64,000 bases of DNA from Pseudeuparius sepicola (Eukaryota; Arthropoda; Insecta; Coleoptera; Anthribidae). Positions 43,270 through 55,850 of the stretch are shown here, piece after piece. The translations under genes and the position numbers were made by a program. The stretch spans positions 109,373,309 through 109,437,308 of the forward strand of contig OY987298.1 in NCBI GenBank assembly GCA_963920635.1, in the 5' to 3' direction. The number at the start of each line of letters is the position of its first letter. Within the stretch, counting starts at the first letter, position 1. A model generated the notes under the pieces. It did no database searches and was not told the origin of the DNA. It worked only from the letters and a program-made list of their open reading frames with translations.

Positions 43270-43945
43270 CCCCCCAAAAATTAGAAAACCGAAAAATATT
43301 TGAAAATTCGCCGAGACCCGTCAATTTTTTTTTGGGGGGGAGCTTTTTTGACAGTCAAGCCAACCCGATATGTTCATCCCCCTAATCCCTAGCAACCCCA
43401 ACTTTAAAATTTCAAATGGAACTACCTCCCCTTGTGGCGCACCATGTTAAAGCTCTTTTTATTGCGAATACAGTGATGTATCATTTTTATAATTCTGTTG
43501 AGATTTGTCAGAATTATTGGCTAAGAACGGAAAGCTGACAATCTACTGTACGCATATAGTAGGTAATTTCTACACAAATGCCCGCCACTAATAAGTTTTT
43601 TGTCTACTACTCACGACCAAATTACCTAGTTTTTATTGACGTGTCGATCAGTTTACAAAAAAGTCTCAAATGAAAAAGCTGAAGCAAAACAAAAAAAGTT
43701 CATACGAATTCAAACCTTATATCTTTTTGATATGCAACAAAAAGTCACTGTCACAAAAATAGTTCCCGTTTTTTTGCTTGTAACCCCGAAATCGTTAGTT
43801 TCAGCCTGCTATTGAAAGTGGAAACGTATTTTCGAAATGGTTTATTCTATCGCGGAAAGGGTAGGTTGCCCCCCCCCCAAGAACAAAAATCGACGGGTCT
43901 CGGCGAATTTTCAAATATTTTTCGATTTTTTAATTTTTGGGGGGG
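43270..43945. repeat. Element with ~75-bp inverted arms
   Basis: CCCCCCAAAAATTAGAAAAC .. AATATTTGAAAATTCGCCGA .. GACCCGTC at the left is matched by GACGGGTCTCGGCG .. AATTTTTGGGGGGG at the right. The interior is AT-rich and non-coding. The right flank GGGAAACCCTGTATA resembles other element ends. Confidence 0.7.
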
Positions 43946-45109
43946 TCAAGTTTTCGTTGGGAAACCCTGTATAAACAAAGGCGCTTGTCTGAAATTTTCA
44001 ACTTTACGTCAGAAAAATTGTCAAATTAGAGGAAATTACACGGACCATCCTGGAAAACGTGTAACGGAATTTTTGTGTTAAAACTCCGTTACCACGTTTG
44101 AATCAATTATTGTTGCAAATTCGGTGCTGTCAACTCTATTTTAAAATCGATTTTTATTGTGACGAAGTGGGCGCGACCGCCGTCTCTAATAATTCAGGTA
44201 AGTACCGACCGCTTCAATAGGGATCTATTGCAGACGACACTCGAATTCGAGTAATCTGTTCGGTACAAAACTGACTAGGTCTGTTTCTATGACCCGGTGC
44301 AACCTTTGGTATGGTGCAGGTTCGGTTTCCTGTCAGAGCACTGACGTCATTGCATCCGGAGCCTGACTTGTATGTTTTTTGGTATGACCATTGACCAAGC
44401 CGTTAAATATCGAGGATCGAGGGACATCTGACACTGCTCTCTGGTTCCGTTGGTCTTCCGAAGTGAGAAAACGTCTATCAGCACGATACACAGATAACGG
44501 TATGCCAGCTAGCTAGGAGAACAAAAATCAAACTCTTCTGCACACCCACGTCACTTCGACAAAAGCGCGGCCAACTTATAAAAAAATAGTCCTCAAATTA
44601 GTTTCACTGACATACGACAGTTGGACGGTTATCAATTGCACGTCAAATTATATCCAAAAACAGAATGTAGGCACCTTGATGACACCTTGGTGTATATGTG
44701 GTGGCCTAGCTCACTATAAACAAATCAAATTTCCGTTTAAAAATAACCGTTGACGTCACAGAACCTGCGCGCGGACATAACATTATGTGTGTATCGTGTC
44801 TACCAGGTGAAAAGGGGTTGTATCAAACGCTGTTCGCATATCAGATTTTTTATCGTCCTTTATCTCCGGCTCGATAGAACCTTTTATCAATCTTGTGTGC
44901 GATTATAGTTTAAATTATTTTGGGTTAACAAATTAATAGCGTATTTATTTGTTGTTTCATGTGAATCGCCACCCTTTGAGTTGTGAATTTTTTGGAGACG
45001 TCTAGGAGAGCGGCCATTTTGGGGTTCAAGGGGAGCGCATGTGGCCGCCCACCTGTTTGCTCGTTTTTTCTCGAAGCAAGACACAGGACAGGACAGAGCA
45101 AAGGAACAG
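43946..45109 (+). other. Mixed region with two consensus splice donors
   Basis: ATTCAG then GTAAGTA (exon edge 44197) and GAACAG then GTGAGTT (exon edge 45109) are strong 5' splice-site matches, each preceded by sequence richer in GC than the surroundings. This could be the 5' region of a host gene on the plus strand. No reading frame or acceptor supports it. Confidence 0.2.
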
Positions 45110-45779
45110 GTGAGTTTTTAAATTATCTTTGATATTGTTATTGTGATTTTCAAACCTGCTTAAAACTCACCCGTCTCTGGCAAGCGTTTATTTCTTGGAA
45201 GACTGCTTTTGTCGCACCTATACTACAAGAAATAAGCGTAGGTACCTAACTGCTTTTGTCCTGTGTATAGCTTGGGAAGTTTTTTATATTGAGGAATTTG
45301 GTGGTGATTTCGTGTGTTTTGGGGCACACAAGGCAGAAAGTTTAATTTTTTTGCCAGTATTACGAGTAGTTACGATTTCTCGTAATTATACTAGTAATTA
45401 CTCGTAATTTGTATACTTATTTTGAAGACCAAATGGAGCAGCCTTTCCGCTGCATCTGATTTTCGTTTTCTGTCTAATTTATATTTTTGCAAATTTATGA
45501 ATAAATCGAGAGTATCGTGATCTCATATATTTTTGATACCTATCTGTTCCGTCAAAACTTGGGAACCTTTAACGTCATTTAACTATCAGTTTTATATTTT
45601 TCGATTTTGGGCTCGCCACTAGTCAGTCCATTTAAATTGTCACTCATATAAATATACCTTTAGGGTTAATTCATGTAAACAGCTATAACGTCACTGATTA
45701 CACCTGTGAAGGGGCTTAGCACGGTCTAATTAGCCTGATTTAATTTATTGCACGAAAACTACATCTGGAACCAACACCG
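45110..45779. other. Unassigned
   Basis: Nothing recognised. Confidence 0.45.
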
Positions 45780-46030
45780 AGCTGATTCACACATCTGAGC
45801 CTCTGTCAAGGATCTGCAGACCACCAGCTGGGACAGCCGCAGCAGAACTTGGCTAACGACTGAGCTAGTAACATCAACGCCACCATTGCAGCTGTCGAAC
45901 TGCCAGTTTGGGTCACAGACCACGGGAGACGTGAACGAGCGTCAGTAGTATTCCTTCGAAGACAGTGTATATCAATTCCGGAAGCGTCAAACATCCACGT
46001 AAGGTGTCTCTGACCTAAGTGTTCCAAAAT
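45780..46030. other. GC-richer segment, unassigned
   Basis: The segment stands out from AT-rich neighbours (ACCACCAGCTGGGACAGCCG). Open frames on both strands resemble no family. CATCCACGTAAGG near 45993 could be a donor. Confidence 0.25.
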
Positions 46031-49000
46031 TAAGATCAGACGTGCAGAGCATTGTCAATTTTCAGTTTATCGAACTTTAACGTAGTCTCGTATCGGCGCT
46101 TTGCTGCTTTGGACTTTCATTTTTTTTATCGTAACGATTCAATTCACTTTAGTTAACCCTAACTTTGTATTTAATCAAAACTTGTAACTTTATTAACCAA
46201 ACTTTTAATTTTAAACAAATTCTAAAATAAATCACCTATGTAAATAATTTTATTCCTTTGTGCCAACAATCGAGTCATATACCTAACTGGTTTCGATAGC
46301 CGGGCCGAAATTGACGTTACAAATGTCCCTTCTATTCCATTATTTGTTATTATATAAATTAGAATAATTATTAAATAGCTGCATCTGGAAACACGTACTT
46401 GTACCTATTGCATATTCAATCCATACATAATATAATGATTCTATTAATATTAGTTATATCAGTGAAAACTAATTGTTTAAATAAGTTCAATTTTTGAAAA
46501 ATCCCCATTTAAACCTAATCATTTTGAGCTGCATACGTTCTTGTCTCAAGATGCGTTCATTGCCACCATCACGTTTTTGGCTCAACAAAATTACTATTCA
46601 CAGGTGATTGGTGAAAAGATTCTAGACGTGTTTATCATACACATAAATAAATCGAAACTATGCCAAATTAACTCGAACTGGCTTACCAACCAAGTTTAAT
46701 TTTCCCACAGACGGCATTTTGGATTCGATCAGCTGTTTTGTCGGAGTGCCCTTTCTGTTTTTTTAAACATATGTGCAATATTCGACTATGGCACTACCGC
46801 AGGTATAGTTCCAAGCGCTAATATCTGAACTTCAATTAAAAAAAAAACAGATCGATTGATCCATTCATTAATTTTGATACGAATTTTTTGTGTTTTTCGA
46901 AATAAAAAAATGAGCGCTAGTAACAGCCATTTCATATTGAGAATGCCTACTTGTAGACAGGTCTGACCTGGTTCTTCTCCGAAAAAATCGGCACATATTC
47001 AGGTCGATTTCGATACACTAAACAACCGAAGTATAATAGAATAATTTCGGTAAATAACGATTAGGAAAACAATAATGAAAATATAATGGTGGCTTCGTTA
47101 CAGTTGTTTCTTTATGATGTTATCTAGTACATTGAAATAGTTTGTCAGTTTATCATAGAGTAGTGGCACATGCGGAGATGATATTATGTAGGATGTAGGT
47201 ACCTATTTATTTTGGAGTCCAAATCTTATATCTTACTGTAAGTCAACAAACCGCGCACATCTATGTTCACCAATAGAAAGCACGTTTATTGCAATGTCGG
47301 GAGAATCATATTTGTTATGGTCAAATATGTTATCCGTTTACTCAATGGTCAATGTAGGTTTCCGGATTGGTGGCGTTCAGCCAACTAGAATTTTCAGCTT
47401 TAGCACAGTCTCTAATGTGTAAAAGAAATGCCAACACTTCGGTTAATAAGAGTGAAAAAAGATGTGAAATACATCATTGAAACGGAAACCAAAATATTAA
47501 ATAAAAATAATAAAATTGAATAGAACGCTGTTTTTTGGAGTTTTTATATTAACTAAACCTTGAGGTTTAGACTTACTCCTTTCTTTTAAAAGATTTCCAC
47601 AATAACTTCATTGAAGTGTAGATAGCTTGTAAATTTAATGTTCCTAGAGGGATGGAGCAATTAACTTGTATTAGTTAAAATTGTTGATTTCCTTAGCAAA
47701 TATTGTTTCTTAAAAAATTTCTTTTATATAAGTTGAACAAAAAGAAAGAATAACGCATATCGATACATTTCCTTTCTTCCCCTCTTTGGATAATGGAAAT
47801 TTCTAGACGCAAACTTGTGATGCCTTTTGGCCTTTTAACTATATTATACCTAATATCTACCACATAATAGTCTGAGAGAAGAGTAATAAGATAAGATAAT
47901 AAAATAACAGAAAAGCTTCATTTATGCACACAGACTGAGCGAAGTCCCGTAGTAGAAATACTGCTGCCATAAATTAGGCTTGAAGTAAGATGTGTCGACA
48001 CTCAACTGAACACACTTCAGTGCAAAATAATCTCGTTTCTCGGATTTTAATTTTTCGTGTAATAAAGATCTCCTCTATTTTACAGAGTCCGACTATATTC
48101 CGTGTATTAGCTTCTCGGAATTTGTTGGTTTAAAGATCCAGTAATAACTCACATTATTGTTCAATTTTTTTCAATAACTATTTCAATCTACGCTAATTTT
48201 TTCACCAAAATTTATGCTATTAGTCGGTCGTGATCTATTTACATTCCCGTTTATACTACTAAATGGAAATCAAATAGTTTGTATAAAGAATTAATGAAAA
48301 ATATCCAAAGAGTGCAAACTAAACGCAGAGTAAAACATGTAAAAAAATGTAGGCCACTTGGAAGTGGAATGTGGAAGTGGATGTACAAGACAACAAAAAT
48401 AAAGGAATTAAACTAACTAAAAAGAATGAAATCAAAGACTTTCAAATGTTAAAATCCAAAAGCAAGAAAAAATTATGTTATTTTGTGGGTACTTGTAATA
48501 TATTCTTGAGGGGAAAAATAGCACCTATAATTTGAGTGCAAAGCAGAATCAAGGTCTAGTAAATATTTTTTTGTATAGAAGAGGCTTTTCACCGAGTTAC
48601 ATTAAAACGCTATAGGATTATGTTCTCTATATTAATTAATTATTAAAAATTGTTTAATGTAGCTGTGCTATTATTAAGATTATTTCCCTCAGACTGTTTG
48701 TATCCAATAAGGCAGCTCCTTCCATAAAAATCCTTCCATAAAATCCCTCGTGCTTCGCTCTCGGGATTTTATAAGAAAATAAAAGACCAATTTATACTCG
48801 TCATCTTTCTAGGCAAAATAGCGCTTTCGAAAAAATTATCGATACAATTTCCTGCACTTGTGATATTACATACGATAATTATTGTGAAACAAGAATTTTT
48901 AAATAAATTAATTAAAAAAATATATCCATATATTATTAGTCAGATATTATTCCTTAAATTTAAATAAGGAAACAACCTATAGATATTACTGCATATGCTT

Positions 49001-50744
49001 GTGAAAGACAATTATTTTATAATCTCCTCCTTGGTTGAATTCAACGTTAAATTGTAGATGTCTACATATTATAAATAAAAGCTATGAAATATAAAAAAAT
49101 AAAGAGGGATGTTTTGTGACAGAGCAGGTAAAGGATAATCAATTGAAAAAAAATGCACTTCACTGATTATCCTTTACCTGCTATTCCGCAAAAATTTTCC
49201 TGTTTATTTATAACTACAGGTACAAACATCCATCCTTCTTTACAAAAAAAATTAAGATGTAATCTTATCATTCTGCCTCATTTTACAATTATATCTCCTA
49301 TTCGGGCAATGTGTTGTTTCCAAATAATTTATTATTTACTAAGCGTATGGTCGTGACCTAGCTGTATTGCGTGGAAAGACGGAAGCAATATAAGTACGGG
49401 GTAGTTTCGTCTATTTTGCCACCCACCTAGAAAATTTGTAGGTTTTGAATTTATGTGAATTGAATAATTGAATTTATGATGATAAAAAAATCGAAAGATC
49501 TACGAATAGGACTTTTTTAATGTTATACTGCAAATATATATATTTTTAAATCTAGTGCAATTACATGATAATTACTAAATTTTATATACAATACTGAATT
49601 TTTATTACAACGGCAAAGCAAACTGCAATAGAGATTTCATGCCCAACATTTTCTATGGTGCAATTAATTTATTGGAGCAACAGGGAACAACAAAAAGAGC
49701 CCCACAATAAGTGAGCCAGTTAAATGAATTATTTTGTGAATTTAAAGATATCCTTAAAATCCTTATGATGGGAACGGGACTTGACAAAGAGAACACATTT
49801 CCATTACGGCGATTTGTTTTCCTCAACCCTCAACCCAAATCTATATAATATAATTTTGTGTGAGAGCAGTGTTTGACGTTTTTTATTTATCTGGCTTAAA
49901 ACAGTGGTTTGAAATTTCCTAGACTAAGGTTCTTTTCATTTATTCCCTAATGAAAAATTACATGTCAGTTATCTCATTGCAATTATTACACAAAAATTTT
50001 GATTCCCTCTAATCAACCATACAAGAGACAAAGCTCATCAACATCAATACTCAAGTCCAAAGCAACTGTATAACATGAAAATGTACTTCTAAATCTAAAA
50101 ATATGTTATTTTTAGATTTGAATAGTTACAAATAAACAGTAAGGATTGTAGGGAATAAAATTACCTATGAACCACGGGAGTTATTAATGATAATTACCTC
50201 GGGAAACATAATATCCCTCGGGCTAAATTCTTCGGGATAATAACCTTTTGCCCTCGATAATTCAGATTGCTATAACTTCCTTCGTTCATAAAACTATCAT
50301 ATCACCCCGCACCTGACACCAGAAGTGAGATACCAATGGCGAATTCGTGAATTTTCGACCGTAACCATAATGAAAATATTGCTGCACCTGCCAGTCGTTT
50401 CTGCACCTGTTCGAGTGTTTGTTGTATAAAATTGACTACCGCCATAATAGTCAGAATAACAAAGGAGTAAACCATTTTCAGAATATTTTACTGCATACAC
50501 GGGGCCTAATTAATCAACAAATTAATTTATCTCTATACAGAAAATTGGTATCAGAGAAACACGGAACATCAATACCATACATTTAATATTCTTTATCTAT
50601 TTTATTTAGGATATTTATACCTACTTCATTAATAATGGTAATAAGTACATAAACGTTCTGCGGGAGTTGAAAACATATTTTTCTACTCCTTTATGGATAT
50701 TTTTGTCGTTTTCGTCACAGTCTACAGAATGAGTAAGTGGTCAA
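46031..50744. other. Long AT-rich stretch, no gene recognised
   Basis: Apart from the hairpin at 49124-49181 and CTCGGG-containing short inverted words near 50175-50265, I see no coding sequence or repeat that I can support. Confidence 0.5.
49124..49181. repeat. Perfect 18-bp inverted repeat, 22-base spacer
   Basis: GCAGGTAAAGGATAATCA faces TGATTATCCTTTACCTGC. The length and loop are compatible with a short hairpin RNA or a tiny foldback element. No direct repeat flanks it. Confidence 0.8.
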
Positions 50745-50800
50745 GTATGTCAATTCCAGTTAACTGAACGGATATAGTTTCATATCCATCCTAAGTAGGA
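50745..50800 (+). repeat. Short direct repeat, copy 1
   Basis: TCAATTCCAGTTAACTGAAC .. CGGATATAGTTTCATATCCA resembles 54578-54625. It lies just beyond the env end of the retroviral remnant. Confidence 0.4.
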
Positions 50801-50959
50801 TATAAGATCGAAATCAACCAATCACAGTTAAGATTTCATTTCATGATTTTTTTTGTATTTCTCTAGTCGTCTTTTAATAAAAATATTCCAGACAAGGTTT
50901 TTTTTCAGCTTGATTTTTCAATCGTATTTCTAAACTTTCTTCTTAGGTAAAAACGGTTA

Positions 50960-51880
50960 AGTATCGGTTAATTCCGTGAATTCTGAAAACTGATTTACTT
51001 GCATTTCTAATTTCGTAAACTGACAGGATTTTGGATCTTTTCCCGATATAATTTCTATTTTACATGACGAATTATAGATTGTTTTTAGCTCATTGGAACA
51101 ATGGTTTTCATTTGCTTTTGGTGCATATTACATTTGGAGGTTTTAGGGAATTGTAAATTTTTGATTTTAATATAAATTTGTATTTGGAATTATTATAGTT
51201 ACGAATTCGGACTCACGCTTTGTAGGAATTGGTATTAAGTGATAAGGGTCAAATTGATTTTCAAAGTCGATTGGTATTGATAGGAAATAGATTATTTGAT
51301 TATTAGTTATTTTACATTCTGATTCAAAATTTAAAATATTTTCTAATCTAAGATCGAAGGGAAATTTACTTTTGTACTGATTTGAGATTTTTGCAAGTTC
51401 ATTAAAAAGTTCCTTTGATTTTATTGTATGTACTTAAGTGTATCTATAACTCCTAATTTGCAAAAACTAATAGAGTTTTGAAAACTCTATTAGAAAACTC
51501 AGTGTTCTATATTTTGTAAAATATTGAATAATTATATCTACAATATTAATAACTGTTGAAATATGTCCCTAGCGAAAAGAATATCTTGGTGTGTGATAGT
51601 TTGATTATTTCATTTAACTGCATAATTTTTTATTTCAATAATTTTTCCTTGTGATTGAATTGCGTCATAAAAATTTTGGACTAATTAATGTATGGCTCAC
51701 CCAGAATATTGTATCTTGAGTTGATGATCCTAAATGCTTTTTTCGTCGTTTTTCATGTGATTTAAAAGCTTGTTTGTTTTTCAAACATCATTACCCTCTA
51801 AATTCCCAGTAATATATTTAACTACAGTTCTTGTACCATTAAATATTCGTCTTCTAATTCTATTACTTATCCCAAAGATA
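50960..51880 (-). pseudogene. env: Errantivirus-like env remnant
   Basis: On the minus strand, scattered frames resemble the envelope protein of insect errantiviruses, which are endogenous retroviruses. Near 51820 is GTRTVVKYITGN, comparable to the conserved block after the cleavage site. Near 51250 is YHLIPIP followed by EFVTIIIPN, comparable to a conserved block of the ectodomain. Near 51000 is a cysteine-containing segment (DPKSCQFTK). Many stops and frame changes separate these pieces, so no protein is made. A 27-bp palindrome (51467-51493) lies inside. It follows directly after the gag remnant without any pol. Confidence 0.6.
51467..51493. repeat. Perfect 13-bp palindrome with one-base centre
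   Basis: CTAATAGAGTTTT, G, AAAACTCTATTAG. It interrupts the env remnant. Confidence 0.7.
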
Positions 51881-51899
51881 TATACAACCTATATCTTTG

Positions 51900-52410
51900 C
51901 TTATACTATATACCTTAATATTATCTATCTTATTATCTATCGATTTTTGGGTAAGTCTTACTTCTTACTATTTTATCCTAATGTTCTAATTCTTTGCTTA
52001 TTTGCCTTTGATTTGAAAATTGGGTACTTTGTTGGGGCCTTGGAGTATTCTGATTACAATAATTACAAACAGCGTTGGGCTGGGGAAGGTATTATTGGGA
52101 TTAGGTCTGAACGTTCGTATTTGAAGGTTCTGGATTATTTGGATGGATAAAATAATTATTGAGTCTCTGAAAAAACTGATTATGAGGGTAAATAGTAAGT
52201 TGTAAGGGTTGATAAAATCTAGGAGGTGTTCTATGTTGAAAATTTTGTCTGGGTTGTGGTTTTGGTCGAAATTCTCTCTACTCATTGCTTCAAGTTGAAA
52301 GTCGTTTGTCAACATATTAAGAGCAATATTTAAATCTGAAGGATTTATGGTGCGCATAAGCCATCCCACAGGTTCTCTTAAACCTCTTATAGAAAACTCT
52401 TATGGCTAAA
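51900..52410 (-). pseudogene. gag: Errantivirus/gypsy-like gag remnant
   Basis: The minus strand reads LREPVGWLMRTINPSDLNIA, a hallmark of the gag capsid region in insect gypsy/errantivirus elements, followed by LNMLTNDFQLEAMSRENFDQ. A low-complexity, asparagine-rich part leads to NAVCNYCNQNTPR in another frame, the start of what may be a zinc knuckle. The upstream half of gag is missing or beyond recognition (RNLAIRVFYKR just before). No protease, reverse transcriptase or integrase follows; env-like sequence starts within about 100 bases. Confidence 0.65.
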
Positions 52411-52563
52411 TTTCTGCAATATTGTGCTACAGCTGCACACTTACAGCAATGTATAAATAAATATAGAAAATTTTAAAATTCAAATTTTGTTTTAATTTAT
52501 TAAAAAGGTCAAATGGACTTTCATTGTTCTTTTGTTTCAACTCAGTTACTTAATTCTATATTT

Positions 52564-52742
52564 GTTGACTGACGTATTAATAAGATTTCTCACGGCTATA
52601 GCTTCATGTCCTGGAAAACAGATTGCTCTGATGGCTAACAATGTGTTTTGCATTGTATTTTGTCTCCGGAAAGCGCATGGTGAGTTGAAAAAGTGTCAGG
52701 CATGATAGCCGTGAGCAATCTTTATTAATACGTCAATCAGCG
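52564..52742. mobile_element. 179-bp hAT-like MITE with CTATATTT duplication
   Basis: CTATATTT occurs at 52556-52563 and 52743-52750. The ends pair (GACTGACGTATTAATAAG facing CTTTATTAATACGTCAATC) and the arms continue through CTCACGGCTAT. Eight-base duplication and short non-coding interior fit a hAT-derived MITE. Confidence 0.75.
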
Positions 52743-52750
52743 CTATATTT

Positions 52751-54028
52751 TTATTATTTAGGACAGATTCACCCTTGATTTTGCAAGTAAACTGACATCA
52801 GTTATCCATTATGAAAGTCATTTAAATCAAGAATATTGTAGAATAATTTATTTACTAGCTTTTCTGAAACTTCAGAAATCTCAGTTTCAACACGGAAATT
52901 CTGTACCAAACTTAAATTTCAGATTTTAAAGTAGGAATAAAGTTTTTTCGTCTTGACCCATTTTGTTATTTATTTCGTCAAGTTCGATTTTGATATTATT
53001 ATTTTTTCGGAATCTTTCGCTTTCAGAAGGAAAATCACAATTTTTGTTTCGAAACGACATATAAAGCACTTACAGCAGTAGGTACCACGACTGTTTCCAT
53101 ACGTCCTGTCGTCATGTTATCTTGTCGATGTGGAGGCGGCTTGGACGTTGCAAATTTTCCGATGTCCTGTCGGGCTCCTTTCGTAAAACACCACATTTTT
53201 CTTCAGTTTGTTATTTGTTTGTGTACAAAGATTATGTGTGCCACCTTTGAACTTAATATGTTAAACACACAATAGTTCTTATTAATAAAATTTGCTTTAA
53301 CACTGTGTAGCCACAACGACATCAGAAAATTCATATTATTTTAGCCCAAAGAGTCAATAGATTGACCTGCGTTTTTGTAACACCCTGTGTACTATACACT
53401 GGTAGGTACACTTTCTGAGCCATTGTTAATAATTGTTTACCTCTTTCTGAAAATAATAATAATTAATATTTGCTTGAAAATACGCCCTAGGAAAGTATTT
53501 CGTTGAGCAAATTGAACTTCTTGTGACGATGAAAATTACCTTTTTCTGGAGTATCATTTCGTTCCCCCATTTGGAAAATGTTTTTACTTCATCATCCATC
53601 AAAGAAGCCGAGCTCCAGGGAGAATATAAATGAGGGCTTGGATAAGGCAAAAACAGCAGCTCGAGCCAGAACTAAACAAACAGAATTAAAACCGTACCGG
53701 GGAAAACTTTGTCAGGAAATGTAAACACATTTTAATATAAGAAAATGTCTTCGGGACTGGAACATTTCAATTTTGATTTTTGTCTCTACAAATATTTAAT
53801 GTAGCTTCAGTCCAACTTTTGGAAATCATAGTTTTTACTTTTCATTTTATTTGTGAAAATGAGTCTCTGAAATATATTCTGTTATAAGAATAAATAAATG
53901 TTGCATTCAGAATGTCCTGATTTATTAAGGAGAGCAGCAAATACTGTTATTTGGGCTTTTTGTTACTTAATAATATGATGATTTTTCTTTAAATCTAACT
54001 AGGACACAGAATCTGTTCAAGTATTATG
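52751..54028. other. Unassigned AT-rich DNA
   Basis: Nothing recognised. Confidence 0.5.
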
Positions 54029-54384
54029 TAGGGTGAGTCAACCAGGGGTAAGGTTGAACCCCTGGGGCACGCCTCTGGAGTTATTTTTAACTCAAAAACA
54101 AATGAGATATAAAATTTCTAAAAATTGCTACTTGATATAAACAACTAATATATTAAATAACTTAAAATAAAAATACGATTTTTGTGACACGTGGCAACAT
54201 TGCAGACTTTAAATTAAGCTGATAGATGAAAGAAGGGGCAAAGTCAGAGGTCCCATTTTTTTAATAAAATGGAAAAACGAACGTTTTATTTTCGAGTTAA
54301 AAAATAAATTCATAGTTAGGCGTGCTCCATGGGTGCGCATTACCTATGGTTAAAAATTTTGTACAGGTCAAAGACTCATCCTAT
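54029..54384. repeat. 356-bp element with inverted ends
   Basis: TAGGGTGAGTC at the left faces GACTCATCCTA at the right. Further in, GGGGCACGCCT faces AGGCGTGCTCC, and TTTTTAACTCAAAAA faces TTCGAGTTAAAAA. Non-coding MITE. The superfamily is unclear. Confidence 0.7.
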
Positions 54385-54577
54385 AGGTATAGGAATACTA
54401 TTAAAATCCTGAGAAGGACTGTTGAAATTCTCATTGCCTCGACCGTTTGGTTTGTATAGGAAAGTTGTTTTATGTACCTAGAAGAAAATGGCTAGAGTTG
54501 ATCTAGACTGGATCATTTTTCTAATCCCACGTGGGTATTAGTAGTTTTCTTGAATTCTACAGAATTAATAAATAAGT

Positions 54578-54625
54578 AATCAATTCCGTTAACGGATATA
54601 ATTTCATATGTATCCTAGTGACGGT
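54578..54625 (+). repeat. Short direct repeat, copy 2
   Basis: TCAATTCCGTTAACGGATAT .. AATTTCATATGTATCCTA resembles 50745-50800 in the same orientation. Confidence 0.4.
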
Positions 54626-55299
54626 CACGCGCTGTGGATTTTGTAATGGTGATTTGAGTTCAGAGGCCTCGCTAGACTCATTGCAATTTCTTGTGTACTT
54701 TAGATGGGTTCGACCTCATAATCCGTACTGCCTGATTCATAGTTAGTTGATAACTAATTCTAGTCCGAAATACGCATCAAGAAAAAAAATTTCCATTGAT
54801 TGCTTTGTTATTTTTAATAATAATATTTTACGCCTACGCCCCTCGTGATCTTTACTGAACTAACTAAATGTCTCACCATTCCAAGGAAAGTTTTAATTTC
54901 GTGCTGTATATGCTGGCTCATTACAATGTCATAAGAAATGAGTGCCTATGTTATTTTTGGTATGAGGCTGTATGTATCACTCGTTGATTTATTTTCTTCT
55001 CCACAATATGAGAAAAACGTCAACAAGCACCGGTTCACAAAAAGGCTAAATATACAACTTGGGCGTCTCTCGTGTCTTAAAAAGAAAAAACACAAAAGAC
55101 CTACAATATTCAGTGCACGTATTCTAGTCGATGTACAAAATTCAGTGGAAGAAATTTCAATAGGAAACATTGAGGGCATAGGGCATTCCGATCATATGCC
55201 AATATATTCCGATCGTATGCCAAAATTTGTGCACCCAAGTGATTTAAATTTAGTGAGGGTCTTCCCTCTACCCAGACATAAAGTTCGCATATAAAGTTC
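54626..55299. other. Unassigned
   Basis: A 118-codon plus-strand frame at 54938-55294 exists but matches nothing I know and overlaps other frames on the minus strand. Confidence 0.4.
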
Positions 55300-55850
55300 A
55301 AAGTTGAGGAACTCCATTTTCATAGAAAATTAAGCCAATGAAGCTGAAATAGTTCTGGTAAAGATTCTATTATGTCACCATTTCACATCCGCCCAGTTTT
55401 TCAAGTGGAATGAATGCCTAGATTATATTAATTAGTGATGAACCCTGGGACATTATGGATTTTTCTACCCGGAAAATTATTCACGGGCGTTCCAGATTGA
55501 TTTATTGACCTAATTTTTAAACAACGGGACAGCTGACCTGTGATAGATTAGCATATGCTGATGCAATATTTCTAGATATTGCATCTCCCAATGACTGTAT
55601 CATCTTGCAGGGTAACACCGATATGATTGTAAACTGGTGTAAAGAAAATAAGTTGTATCTTAATGCCGATAAATGCAATATTATGAGTTACTGTAGGATA
55701 ACGGATCCTATAGTTTTTGATTACAGGAACAGAGTAAACTGCATCAAGGATCTGGTCATTTATTTTTATTCTAAATTTACTTTTATTTATCATGTTGGGA
55801 GGCTTGTGGCTAGTGAAGGTGTTTACCCTCCCAGTCATGACTTCGTTAGG
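55300..55850 (+). pseudogene. Jockey-like LINE reverse transcriptase fragment
   Basis: Near 55486 GVP of the SGVPQGS-type block survives. The catalytic block then reads RLAYADAIFLD, where the usual YADD has become YADA, followed by NDCIILQGNTDMIVNWCKEN and KLYLNADKCNIMSYCR, TDPIVFDY. These are the palm and early thumb of a jockey-group reverse transcriptase. The two parts are in different frames with sequence lost between them, and the second catalytic aspartate is gone. The copy is dead and 5'- and 3'-truncated. Confidence 0.82.

Noticed and set aside
45806..46027. 73-codon minus-strand frame as a gene
   Set aside because: The segment is GC-rich but the frame resembles nothing known and the opposite strand is equally open.
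49124..49181. microRNA precursor
   Set aside because: The 18-bp stem ends abruptly with no paired extension, so a typical precursor fold is not supported.
51467..51493. Another mini-palindrome insertion with target duplication
   Set aside because: The palindrome is perfect but its flanks (AAAAA and AAAAC) are only low-complexity sequence.
51770..52150. 126-codon plus-strand frame
   Set aside because: It is antisense to the gag-env remnant and its hydrophobic residues mirror the AT-rich coding strand.
54938..55294. 118-codon plus-strand frame
   Set aside because: No recognisable motif and competing frames on the other strand; kept as unassigned.
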